A stretch of DNA of 64,000 bases. Origin: Anaerobutyricum hallii (lineage in GTDB: Bacteria; Bacillota; Clostridia; Lachnospirales; Lachnospiraceae). The translations under genes and the position numbers were made by a program. The notes beneath the pieces were generated by a model, which was not told where the DNA came from, made no database searches, and was given only the letters and a program-made list of their open reading frames with translations. The stretch covers positions 2,575,001 to 2,639,000 of the forward strand of contig NZ_LT907978.1 in NCBI RefSeq assembly GCF_900209925.1, in the 5' to 3' direction. Numbering within the stretch: the first letter of the stretch is position 1; each line of letters opens with the position of its first letter. Of this stretch, positions 33,751 to 42,181 are shown in pieces.

Positions 33751-34470
33751 TTATTTAGTCAGCAATAGATTTTTGAAATTATTAAAAACAACTCGTATTA
33801 ATTCTGGTTCATCCAGCGATTTTGCTATAAGTTCATACTCTTCCAGCAATAATGATGGTGAAAACTTTTTTCCATTTACTTTTGAATATGGTCCATCACT
33901 TTCTACCAACAATCTATCTTTCGGAATTGCATTCACAACATCCATATTTTTTACCATACTTGCATTTACCGAAAAATAACATCCTAAGTGAATAAAATCT
34001 TTTTGAAGTTCAACATTTCCAGTATACCAATGCAATATACATCTTCTCGGACAATATTTGCTCAAAATTTTTAAAGCAATTTCTTCTGCACCCCTTATAT
34101 GGATTGACATTACTTTATTCTTTTCAGAACAAGCCTCAACAATTTTTTCAAACCACTTTATCTGCTGATTTTTTCCTATCCCTGTTCTTTTTGTAAAATC
34201 CAATCCAATCTCACCAACATATTCTGTTTGTGGCAGCATCTTCATGAAGTCTCTTAAATCCTTCTCTTTTAAATCTGTATTGAGTGGATGAAACCCCAAT
34301 GCGAATTTAATATATTTATTATCACCAAATATATTCTTACAGCTTAAAAATACACCTGGTGAATTTGTCATGCATAATGTATACTGTTTTTCCCCGACAA
34401 TTAATTTATAAATCTCATTATAATTCTTATACATATCCAAATGGAAATGAGTATCAATCAGTCCTTGCAC
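33751..34470 (-). CDS. qatD: QatD, TatD-like hydrolase of the Qat defence system
   Basis: A 239-aa metal-dependent hydrolase of the TatD fold: LIDTHFHLD (HxH), GEIGLDFTKR (metal-bridging glutamate), SIHIRGAEE, CILHWYTGN and LVESDGPY are the five metal-site segments. The start codon is GTG at 34470, seven bases after GGAG, and the gene overlaps qatC by 17 bases. Presence beside a QueC-like protein, a KAP ATPase and a fourth gene identifies the anti-phage Qat system; alone it could be mistaken for housekeeping TatD. Confidence 0.88.
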   Translation of the reverse strand: MQGLIDTHFHLDMYKNYNEIYKLIVGEKQYTLCMTNSPGVFLSCKNIFGDNKYIKFALGFHPLNTDLKEKDLRDFMKMLPQTEYVGEIGLDFTKRTGIGKNQQIKWFEKIVEACSEKNKVMSIHIRGAEEIALKILSKYCPRRCILHWYTGNVELQKDFIHLGCYFSVNASMVKNMDVVNAIPKDRLLVESDGPYSKVNGKKFSPSLLLEEYELIAKSLDEPELIRVVFNNFKNLLLTK

Positions 34471-35839
34471 ATTTTTCTCCTATGAATCCCTTTATTTCAT
34501 CATCTTCCGATAATAACTCTGTCAGATCTTCCATTGTTGATTTATAAACTCGCAAAAACTTTTGAACCGATTCTTCATCCAGTTTTCCCGAACATCTTAT
34601 CATATCTTTTAAGCCCTCATCATCAATTTTTTTATATCTATATAAAGTACTAATCACGGCACGCAAATCATTTGCCTTTTGATTGTTAGAGTTATTCTTC
34701 AAAAATTCTGAGGCACTCTCAGTGTACCAGTATCGGAAATCCTTTATATCAAGCAGGGAGCTTTTACGTATTAAACATGGATAACAATACCCACAATTTA
34801 TTGGATAATCTGGATTCCGCTCTTTATCATATCTAGCCAAACAAGGGTGAGAACATGAAATAGTATCCATATAATGTTTTTTAAATGCTTCCGTATTTTT
34901 TACTTCATTCACGATTTCTCTCTTTGTTGAATAGGCATAAAAGTTCTGAATTGGATTTTTTATTCCAACCATATGTAAGATATCCAAAAAACGTCCTAAA
35001 AAATATGGATGAGTAGTTCTCGTACTGCAAGTGCCTTTTCTACTATTAGTCAATGGGATATTTAATCCAATGAATCCATTTTCTGGTATATAAACCGGCA
35101 TATCATTGCCAAGAATACCAGCTATTGATAACGCTGCACACAAAAATAACAGAGATCTTCCCCGAGACGTATCTTCATGTTTTTTCAAACGTTCCCCATC
35201 CATTGTAATAGGGGCACGTGAATTAGCAGAGAATCCGATAAAACGCACTTTCTGATTCGAATATCTCTCCTGAAACGTTAAAACAAAGTTTTCCTGTTTT
35301 TTCTTCAATTTGGGATATTCATTATGACCTACTAAGCAAGGCGATTTTCCTTCCTCCAACAATTTTATTGCTCCACAAAAGGAATCTAAACCGCCAGAGA
35401 ATAAACATATACAATCACAGCCCTTTATATCAAGATGAATCCGGTTTGGGTATTCACGTTTGCTATACATTTTTTCGCACTGTCTAAAATGAATATCCCA
35501 TTTATCACCTGTAAGAAATCCTAATGTTTGATTCCAGTATTCTTCTGTTCCATGCCATTTACTCATTTGTAATACTGGAATTGATACACTAAGTTCTCTT
35601 GTCCAACAATCTGGAAATAATCTTCTCGAAACTCTTTTATCTATCGCAAAGACACTAATACCTATGATAAATAAATCTTCATAAATTTCTGGTATAGCCA
35701 TGCAGTCCATTCTATACCAGATATCTGTAATACCTGAAAAAATAGTGCTGTATTTTTTTCTCGTCAATGTAAAAACGTAAGAATCATTCCACTCTGCATT
35801 TGGGTGCATTTCGTTTTCTTTATCTATCCATACTCTCAT
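34454..35839 (-). CDS. qatC: QatC, QueC-like PP-loop protein
   Basis: A 461-aa protein whose second half carries the ATP pyrophosphatase loop SGGLDSFCGA (near residue 143) and a cysteine set CSHPCLARYDKERN...NCGYCYPCLIRKSS, as in QueC, the 7-cyano-7-deazaguanine synthase. The N-terminal 130 residues are specific to QatC. In the Qat system it is thought to make or attach a deazaguanine-like modification; the target is not known to me. It starts three bases after qatB ends. Confidence 0.9.
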   Translation of the reverse strand: MRVWIDKENEMHPNAEWNDSYVFTLTRKKYSTIFSGITDIWYRMDCMAIPEIYEDLFIIGISVFAIDKRVSRRLFPDCWTRELSVSIPVLQMSKWHGTEEYWNQTLGFLTGDKWDIHFRQCEKMYSKREYPNRIHLDIKGCDCICLFSGGLDSFCGAIKLLEEGKSPCLVGHNEYPKLKKKQENFVLTFQERYSNQKVRFIGFSANSRAPITMDGERLKKHEDTSRGRSLLFLCAALSIAGILGNDMPVYIPENGFIGLNIPLTNSRKGTCSTRTTHPYFLGRFLDILHMVGIKNPIQNFYAYSTKREIVNEVKNTEAFKKHYMDTISCSHPCLARYDKERNPDYPINCGYCYPCLIRKSSLLDIKDFRYWYTESASEFLKNNSNNQKANDLRAVISTLYRYKKIDDEGLKDMIRCSGKLDEESVQKFLRVYKSTMEDLTELLSEDDEIKGFIGEKCARTD

Positions 35840-35842
35840 TTT

Positions 35843-36526
35843 CTATGCCTCTCCATAAAACAATTCAAATACCTGGTACGCATCTTCAAGTGACCTTTTT
35901 ACTACCTCTGATGATTGCAAGTGTCCAAAGTCCATGGTTTTTATATCTTCCAGTTTCAAGTCGTTATGCAATTCATTGGAAATATATTTATCCATTTTTT
36001 CTAATAAACGCTCAGTTTCTTCAGGATTCCTTTTCATGCGTATCTTTTCTTCATATCGGAATGCAAAACTAAATTTTATATACTCAATTAGCATTTCTTT
36101 CAACAAAACATCTGGAGCAACATCCTTTAAATCTCCCAAATCTGTTATGTTTAGTCCTTTCAAAGCTGCTCTAATGGCTTCTGCTGACAAATAATCTTCC
36201 GTTGTGTTCCCATAATTTGTAAAATCCCGAATAAGTTCATTATATATTTCATCTGATGATTTTCCTATCAAATCATTACGATTAAACTCATGCAACGCAT
36301 TATTTATTCCGCCGTGCGATACCGCCTTAGCAAATGATAGAATACTTCCTGCTGCTTTTGTAAATTGTTCTGAAGTTGCTATATCATGATGCATTGCCGA
36401 TGCATATTTACTTGCTGCCTTGGCTCTAGACTCTCCATCTCCACTATTTATGTAAGAAGTCACTGCTCGTTTCGCTTGCGACCAATGCGGAGTCGTCGGT
36501 GCAATATATCCTTTTGATGTTCCCAT
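35843..36526 (-). CDS. qatB: QatB
   Basis: A 227-aa mostly helical protein beginning MGTSKGYIAPTTPHWSQAKRA, as QatB proteins do, and with no enzymatic motif. A possible substrate or partner of QatC/QatA. AGGAG overlaps the end of qatA, and the two genes are separated by one base, so they are translationally coupled. Confidence 0.85.
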   Translation of the reverse strand: MGTSKGYIAPTTPHWSQAKRAVTSYINSGDGESRAKAASKYASAMHHDIATSEQFTKAAGSILSFAKAVSHGGINNALHEFNRNDLIGKSSDEIYNELIRDFTNYGNTTEDYLSAEAIRAALKGLNITDLGDLKDVAPDVLLKEMLIEYIKFSFAFRYEEKIRMKRNPEETERLLEKMDKYISNELHNDLKLEDIKTMDFGHLQSSEVVKRSLEDAYQVFELFYGEA

Positions 36527-36527
36527 A

Positions 36528-38363
36528 TTAATCTCCTGTTTTCATAATTCTATCTTTAATTTCTTGTTTTACATTTTTTAACTCATTAAGTAAATTCTCT
36601 ATTGCATCTTTATCTTCCGAGTACATAGCCTTAAATGATGGAAGATCTCCTGCTTCTAATGGTTTAGCCGCCCTTTTTATTGCCTCGATTATTTCGCCAC
36701 GGTAATCAGAGAAATTTACAAATAGCAAGCTATAAACATTTGATTCAATATCTCCAGATTCTATCTTTTTGATAAGGACCTTCATGACATCTTCTCGGTC
36801 AGACGAACGCAACTCTTTCATATCTCTCATTATTCCATCAGCCAATCCAGGATTAAACCTACCTATTCTCTCCAATAATTTTCTGCTTTCTTCGCTCAGG
36901 TCAGACTCAATATCATCTTGCTTTTTCAGTATCTCTCTCGTCAGATAAAAGTACTTATTCAAATTCTTTTTTTCTAATTCAACCGGGGGACACTTTACCC
37001 AATCTTTAATTCGTGGTTTATGCCACTTTGCAAATTCTGAATCCAGACTATCATTATCCAAGCTCTGTCTCATACGTTTAAACTGTTGATTTTCCGTATC
37101 AAAATTTGCATTCCACTCATTTAATTTGTCAAATAAATCTGGATTTAATTTATGCAAGGTAAGCAATTTTGCCATAACTCCCATATCAAGCTTATCACCA
37201 TAGTATAACTTTGATAACTGTCGCTTTGTAATAAACGTATTAAGAAATCTTTTTGCTTGACGTGGATTTCCTTTAAGTGTATGTGCAACAATAGAACGAA
37301 TCTGAAGAATTACTTTTGCGACCTCATCGCATTCATTTTTCATTCCAGCTTTATAAATGTCGGATTCACTATTTAAAATCTCTTGTATTTGCTCATAATC
37401 AATTGCACTTTCTCCAATCATCAACTTCTTCTCTTCTATTTTTTTTATCAGCACTTCAAAGCTATCTGGTTTCATATATTTCTGCATTACTAGTAATAAT
37501 AAATAGTTTTGAATATCTTTAGAGGATAACTCAGGTATGTGTACCGGAAGTTGTATCATTTTCTCAATATATTCTTTATCCAATTCTACATCAAAATTAT
37601 CTACTTTTGGATATTTTTTCTTTATTGCATACTGTATTACATTTTCATCTGCTGCTATAATAAAAGTAGTTTTATTTACAGACAAAAATAATTTGATTAC
37701 CTCTAACGTTTCAATAATTCGTTCTGGTTGACATCTATCCAAATCATCAATTAATACAACAACCCTTTTTATTTTATCCGTGTTTATTGCCTCTTGAAAT
37801 TCAGCTTTAAATTTTCTTACATTGTTTACTACGCTATCTGCAGTAGTACTATCATCCTTAATATACTCATCTTTAATATTCTGAACTGAATCAGATATAT
37901 TTTTTATGACACCTCCTATCTCTTTCGCATTTTGTGGAACACTAAACAGCAAAGGCAATGGTGTCCCAGAAGCGATGCTTGCTACTACAGGTGCTGCTGA
38001 AGATCCAACTTTGGTTCCTAATTTTAAAAAGTCAATCTTCTTCAGTAAAGCTCTAAACTTCTTTTTAGTCTCTTCTGCTGGTATTCGCTCTTCCAGCTCT
38101 CGTAAAAGAGCTTCCATAATTGCAGACTTTGCATCTTCATAACTTTCAAACATCCAGGCATTAATCGTTACGCATATAATTCCATCTTTTTCCTTATAAT
38201 GCTGCTCGATCAGATTAAGTAATGTCGATTTTCCTGCTCCCCATAATCCTAATATTCCTATAGTCAATGGATCTATATCAGTTTCTATAGCAATATCAGA
38301 AACTATCTCAGCATACGGTTTATAAAACAACATATCTATTTTTGATGCATTATCTGTCCACAT
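36528..38363 (-). CDS. qatA: QatA, KAP-family P-loop ATPase
   Basis: A 611-aa KAP NTPase, first gene of the Qat operon. Walker A is GLWGAGKSTLL near residue 42, Walker B VVVLIDDLDRCQP near residue 210, followed by the KAP signature ETLEVIKLFLSV and RQAKRFLNTF. A hydrophobic run near residues 115-135 (SAAPVVASIASGTPLPLLF) sits where KAP ATPases often insert membrane helices. Required for Qat anti-phage defence in the family; here all four genes are intact. Confidence 0.9.
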   Translation of the reverse strand: MWTDNASKIDMLFYKPYAEIVSDIAIETDIDPLTIGILGLWGAGKSTLLNLIEQHYKEKDGIICVTINAWMFESYEDAKSAIMEALLRELEERIPAEETKKKFRALLKKIDFLKLGTKVGSSAAPVVASIASGTPLPLLFSVPQNAKEIGGVIKNISDSVQNIKDEYIKDDSTTADSVVNNVRKFKAEFQEAINTDKIKRVVVLIDDLDRCQPERIIETLEVIKLFLSVNKTTFIIAADENVIQYAIKKKYPKVDNFDVELDKEYIEKMIQLPVHIPELSSKDIQNYLLLLVMQKYMKPDSFEVLIKKIEEKKLMIGESAIDYEQIQEILNSESDIYKAGMKNECDEVAKVILQIRSIVAHTLKGNPRQAKRFLNTFITKRQLSKLYYGDKLDMGVMAKLLTLHKLNPDLFDKLNEWNANFDTENQQFKRMRQSLDNDSLDSEFAKWHKPRIKDWVKCPPVELEKKNLNKYFYLTREILKKQDDIESDLSEESRKLLERIGRFNPGLADGIMRDMKELRSSDREDVMKVLIKKIESGDIESNVYSLLFVNFSDYRGEIIEAIKRAAKPLEAGDLPSFKAMYSEDKDAIENLLNELKNVKQEIKDRIMKTGD

Positions 38364-38563
38364 ACTCCGTCAACCTCTTTCCTTATTGAATTTATTCTTT
38401 ATATTATCAGCTTACGTTTATTGTATCTCGAATTTTAATGAATTCGTCTCACCCTCTACAAAAGTTATACAAATACCTCTGTAAAAGATAATTTAACAAT
38501 AACAGAAACTAATTTTCTGCCAAAATCTGTAATACAAAGTAGCTACTACCATTAGTAGCATAA

Positions 38564-38596
38564 ACGCTCCACTGTGAACCCGCCAGTAGAGCGCTT
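38564..38596 (-). terminator. hairpin after the restriction gene
   Basis: On the minus strand GCGCTC-TA-CTG pairs with CAG-TG-GAGCG 26 bases after the restriction endonuclease stop. There is no T run, so termination is uncertain. The rest of 38364-38622 should hold the qat promoter; I could not fix it. Confidence 0.4.
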
Positions 38597-38622
38597 ACAA
38601 ATCAATATCTTCTAAATTAAAT

Positions 38623-39543
38623 TTACCTCGGTCCCATAAATCTATCACCATTCAAATGTATCATATGCTCCGGCATTTCAGCAATCCAGACCTCTGTTTC
38701 CCATGCGAGTTCCTCAGCAAATTTTTTATACGTCCTGAAATCCAGAAAGGCGGTTACAAATATTTTTCCTGCTGTAACATCTTTCGTCATCTCTGTTATT
38801 TCCAATATACGTTTCGGATCCATCGGTCCTACAGATGTTACTGACTCAACAAAATAGATCCAGTTCTTGTCCTCACGATATAGCACTACATCTGGCATCT
38901 TATCATGTAGCGTAATTTCAAATCCCAGTACTTTTAATTTTTCTACATTCTTAACCAGATCTTTTTCTATTGTATCGCCGACGTACAAGCACTCCGAATT
39001 TGGTGCAAATCTTGGTGCAAATTCCTCGATAATGGCTTTTTGCAGCTCATTATGCTTACCCGTAGAAAATTTAAAACTTTCACCATTTATATTTACCGGC
39101 ATCATTGTCATCTTCTTTTTGGAAGCGTACAAGTCAATTAACTTTTCATGGTAACAAAGGAACCGTTTTATAGATTCCTTCCACGCTGATGTTTCCATCG
39201 TTCTCAGCATTTTAACTGTTTCTTCCGTCAGTCTGTACCGATAGTTCGGACTGTTGGTTACTTTTCCATTATCCTCTATCAAAGCAGCGGTACGGAATCT
39301 ATGCAGTGCCTGCTTTCTAAACGTTTCTCGGCTGTTTTCCGCATAACTCATGCCATAAAATGTATTAACAAACTGAATAATATCATGAATACGAATCCAT
39401 TCATTTGTTGCTTCACTCCATGACATATCTGGTTTTATGCCTGCCATTGCCAAAATAACATAGCAGCATATATCCGCTTGCTGTGCTTTGGGCATACCTA
39501 TTGTTTGCAGAAATTCTCTCGTTTCTTCTATTTTCTTATCCAC
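38623..39543 (-). CDS. BsuBI/PstI-family restriction endonuclease
   Basis: A 306-aa type II restriction enzyme. The C-terminal half matches the BsuBI/PstI family: MPDVVLYREDKNWIYFVESV (catalytic D and E), TSVGPMDPKRI, KIFVTAFLDFRTYKKF, AWETEVWIAEMPEHMIHLNGDRFMGP in pieces. Members cut CTGCAG, so the same site is expected but not proven. The start codon is GTG and overlaps the methylase stop by eight bases. Confidence 0.9.
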   Translation of the reverse strand: MDKKIEETREFLQTIGMPKAQQADICCYVILAMAGIKPDMSWSEATNEWIRIHDIIQFVNTFYGMSYAENSRETFRKQALHRFRTAALIEDNGKVTNSPNYRYRLTEETVKMLRTMETSAWKESIKRFLCYHEKLIDLYASKKKMTMMPVNINGESFKFSTGKHNELQKAIIEEFAPRFAPNSECLYVGDTIEKDLVKNVEKLKVLGFEITLHDKMPDVVLYREDKNWIYFVESVTSVGPMDPKRILEITEMTKDVTAGKIFVTAFLDFRTYKKFAEELAWETEVWIAEMPEHMIHLNGDRFMGPR

Positions 39544-41023
39544 AGTATCCCTCCAATATCAAATTGCAATTTGCCTCCGAATAATCCTTACTTTTAAGCA
39601 CTTTTCTGCCCATTTCCTGAATATCCTCTAAATCTGGCACTGGCATTGCATTAATCTCTGTTGAATTAACCTGCGTAGATCCATTCAAAATACGATAATA
39701 TTCGTCATAAAGTGTAGAATTAAATAATACATACAACCCATACACCAGACATTCTGACATTTCTGTTAATACACCGTCCACAAAATTAATTTTATTTTGT
39801 GTACTTATCTTTTGGTACTGCGGAAATCTTTTGGCTAAATATACTCCGCACTGTAATCTTCGAGGTTCTTCCTTTGCTGTAAATCGCTTTACAAATAGAT
39901 AGTTCTTATTATCTTGCATTAATCCCTTTTGTTCTGTCACCACATATTCATGTTCTTTCTGTATAGGGAATTCTACTTTTCCCTGTTTTATATGCTGCGA
40001 ATAAAACAAAGGGATTGCACCTTCTTCTTCCTCATCCCGCAGGATTTCACGATTGCGAAAATCTACGGTCAATCCTGTTTTCATTTTTACACCAATTGCC
40101 GGAAGTGTCTTATCAAATTTATGCAATTTCTTTAATACTTCCACTTCATTTTCATCTGTTACAAGATAAACATAATAGTCTGATCCTGCTACAACCAGAT
40201 CGTACGGAACTGTTACTGATGTCAGCTCTCCAAAATCACTATTTGATTTCGATGATGTAATCGTAACTGTTTCTGGCTTTTCACTCGTCTTCCTTACTTT
40301 AATAATAATCGTTTCCTGTAACACACTTTCTTTGTCGAAAACCTTATTTCTGCTGACAAAAAGATGAATATGTTCCAATTTCCCTTCTGTCAGAAAATAC
40401 TTCCTGAAACGTTTAAAATACGCTCCAGATGTCCATGACCTTGGAATGATGTAAACCATCTCTCCATTTTCACATAAATTGAATAATCCCATAGATGCAA
40501 AAATAAAATACAAATTCGGCGCACCATAACATACCTCTGGCATCGCTGTTGCTTCTGGCGCATCTTTCGGAATTTTCATATACGGCGGATTTCCAATCAC
40601 AAAATCATATTTCTTAGGCTCCGCATTTCCTCCCAACATATGATTAAAATCCAAATACTGACTTAGAATATAATTATCTTCAATTATATTGATCGTGAGT
40701 TTTTTCTTTGCCTCTTCTTTACAATATTCCAGATTACGTTTCAACAATGGCAATACATTTTCATCGTTCTCATAACAGGTAAGTTCAATCTCCTGAATAG
40801 AATCTATTGTTTCCAATCGCTCAATAAAGGCACATGATAATATACCTGAACCAGCCCCCGCATCAAGCACACTTATTTTGCCTGTTTTCTCATCAAAGTT
40901 ATATAATCCAGACATAAAACGAGCAGTTTCCATACTGGTAAAAAACTGTCCGTATTTTTTACGTTCTTTTTTTGGCATACTCTCTATATATTCGTTTGTA
41001 AGCTCTATAATTTTTTCTAGCAT
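39536..41023 (-). CDS. N6-adenine DNA methyltransferase partner of the restriction enzyme
   Basis: A 495-aa methylase of the gamma type with an Eco57I-like layout: LDAGAGSGILSCAFIERL binds SAM (near residue 47), FVIGNPPYMKIP is the NPPY catalytic motif, and the C-terminal half is the target-recognition part. The start at 41023 (MLEKIIELTNEYIE) is favoured by AGGTGG; the longer frame to 41107 has no such site. It precedes and overlaps the endonuclease, so self-protection is made first. Confidence 0.9.
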   Translation of the reverse strand: MLEKIIELTNEYIESMPKKERKKYGQFFTSMETARFMSGLYNFDEKTGKISVLDAGAGSGILSCAFIERLETIDSIQEIELTCYENDENVLPLLKRNLEYCKEEAKKKLTINIIEDNYILSQYLDFNHMLGGNAEPKKYDFVIGNPPYMKIPKDAPEATAMPEVCYGAPNLYFIFASMGLFNLCENGEMVYIIPRSWTSGAYFKRFRKYFLTEGKLEHIHLFVSRNKVFDKESVLQETIIIKVRKTSEKPETVTITSSKSNSDFGELTSVTVPYDLVVAGSDYYVYLVTDENEVEVLKKLHKFDKTLPAIGVKMKTGLTVDFRNREILRDEEEEGAIPLFYSQHIKQGKVEFPIQKEHEYVVTEQKGLMQDNKNYLFVKRFTAKEEPRRLQCGVYLAKRFPQYQKISTQNKINFVDGVLTEMSECLVYGLYVLFNSTLYDEYYRILNGSTQVNSTEINAMPVPDLEDIQEMGRKVLKSKDYSEANCNLILEGYCG

Positions 41024-41360
41024 ATTCCACCTACCTACAAGCCTTCTATTTCTTGCTATTATACTATAGCACACTTCCTTTTTCAACACTCTTTCGCAAA
41101 CATACATTCTATTTTTCTATCTTCGTCGTATTACAATCATTATCATCTATGTCTATAACATTGTTGGCATTCTCGCCTTTCACAGAAAAATCTCCTGCCT
41201 TAAACCACTTGTAAGCACAATCTGATATACCGATACACTTTCATCCTATTTTAGGGCAAAGTTTTTATCCTTCAGAGTAGTTAAATCATAAAACTCTTCT
41301 TCCCAAAATAACAGAAATTGCATCCAGACTTTCTTTTATATTCTTATTGCTTCCGTTTTT

Positions 41361-41398
41361 AGATGTCCTCATAAAGTTAAAATTTTATGAGGACATCT
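41361..41398. terminator. perfect hairpin upstream of the methylase
   Basis: AGATGTCCTCATAAA pairs with its complement TTTATGAGGACATCT around GTTAAAAT. It stands alone in the gene-free 41024-41704 stretch; another weaker hairpin CCTGAC..TCTGG/CCAGA..GGTCA is at about 41472-41506. Confidence 0.55.
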
Positions 41399-41704
41399 AA
41401 AATCCTTAAAATAAAGCTTTTCTCTACTTTTCAAATCCTTGAAAACTACTGCTAGACAAGAAAAAAGGCCCTGACAGTCTGGAAATTCCAGACCATCAAG
41501 GTCATTCTTTGTTCTTAATTGCATTTCATGTTTTCACATGATTTTTGTCATTTCACTGGCTGAAAGTTTTGCCCTGAAACTGGATAAAACTGTTTGCCCT
41601 GAAATACAACAGGTACTGTTCATCATCACACTCCATTATCCACTTTTTCGCACTTTCTATTATCCAGTAAAAGTGAACTTTATTCGTTCACAAAACCTCT
41701 TTTC

Positions 41705-41829
41705 TCCCACAAAAATAAGGCTCCGAACCTACTATGTAGATTCAGAACCTTAAAGTGTATAGATTATTCATTTTTACAAAAAACTGAATAATGAGGTTTG
41801 CGAACAAACATTTGCTACTATTCAAACTC
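41705..41829. repeat. 125-bp direct repeat, right (defence module)
   Basis: Second copy of the sequence at 33347-33471, with about 20 differences, mostly in the stretch after the hairpin. The pair brackets qatDCBA and the restriction-modification genes. 41830-41952 shows no gene. Confidence 0.75.
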
Positions 41830-41952
41830 CTTTGCGGACTGCGTTTCATGACACGCAAAGGCTGTTATTAGAGGTTTATATTTCGAACGTGCGTTCTGTT
41901 TTTGTGTTTTTCGCACCGCTTATGAAGAAATAAACTCCAAAATAACTCCATT

Positions 41953-42132
41953 TTACTCTTTATTATTTTGTTGTTCTTCTCTTGCGTAAAGAATGTCCAA
42001 CGCCTGGAATATTACATTACTCATAGTCTGATAATGTCGCTCTGCATAAGATACTAGCTTTTCTTTTTGCTCTGGTGACATCCTAATTCTCAGACTAGAA
42101 TCTTTGCCGTCTAATGATGGTTTTCTAGGCAT
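41953..42132 (-). CDS. small ribbon-helix-helix-like protein
   Basis: A 59-aa basic protein starting MPRKPSLDGKDSSLRIRMSP, ending in QALDILYAREEQQNN. The strand-helix-helix layout (SLRIRMSPEQKEKLVSYAE) suggests an Arc/CopG DNA-binding dimer. GGAGGAG is eight bases upstream of the ATG at 42132. It follows the AlbA_2-type gene and may regulate it. Confidence 0.65.
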   Translation of the reverse strand: MPRKPSLDGKDSSLRIRMSPEQKEKLVSYAERHYQTMSNVIFQALDILYAREEQQNNKE

Positions 42133-42181
42133 CTTTCTCTCCTCCTTACATTTCATAGTTTAACACGAATTGATACAAGTG

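Noticed and set aside
33751-34470. Housekeeping TatD nuclease
   Set aside because: Position after qatA-qatB-qatC with overlap to qatC identifies QatD.
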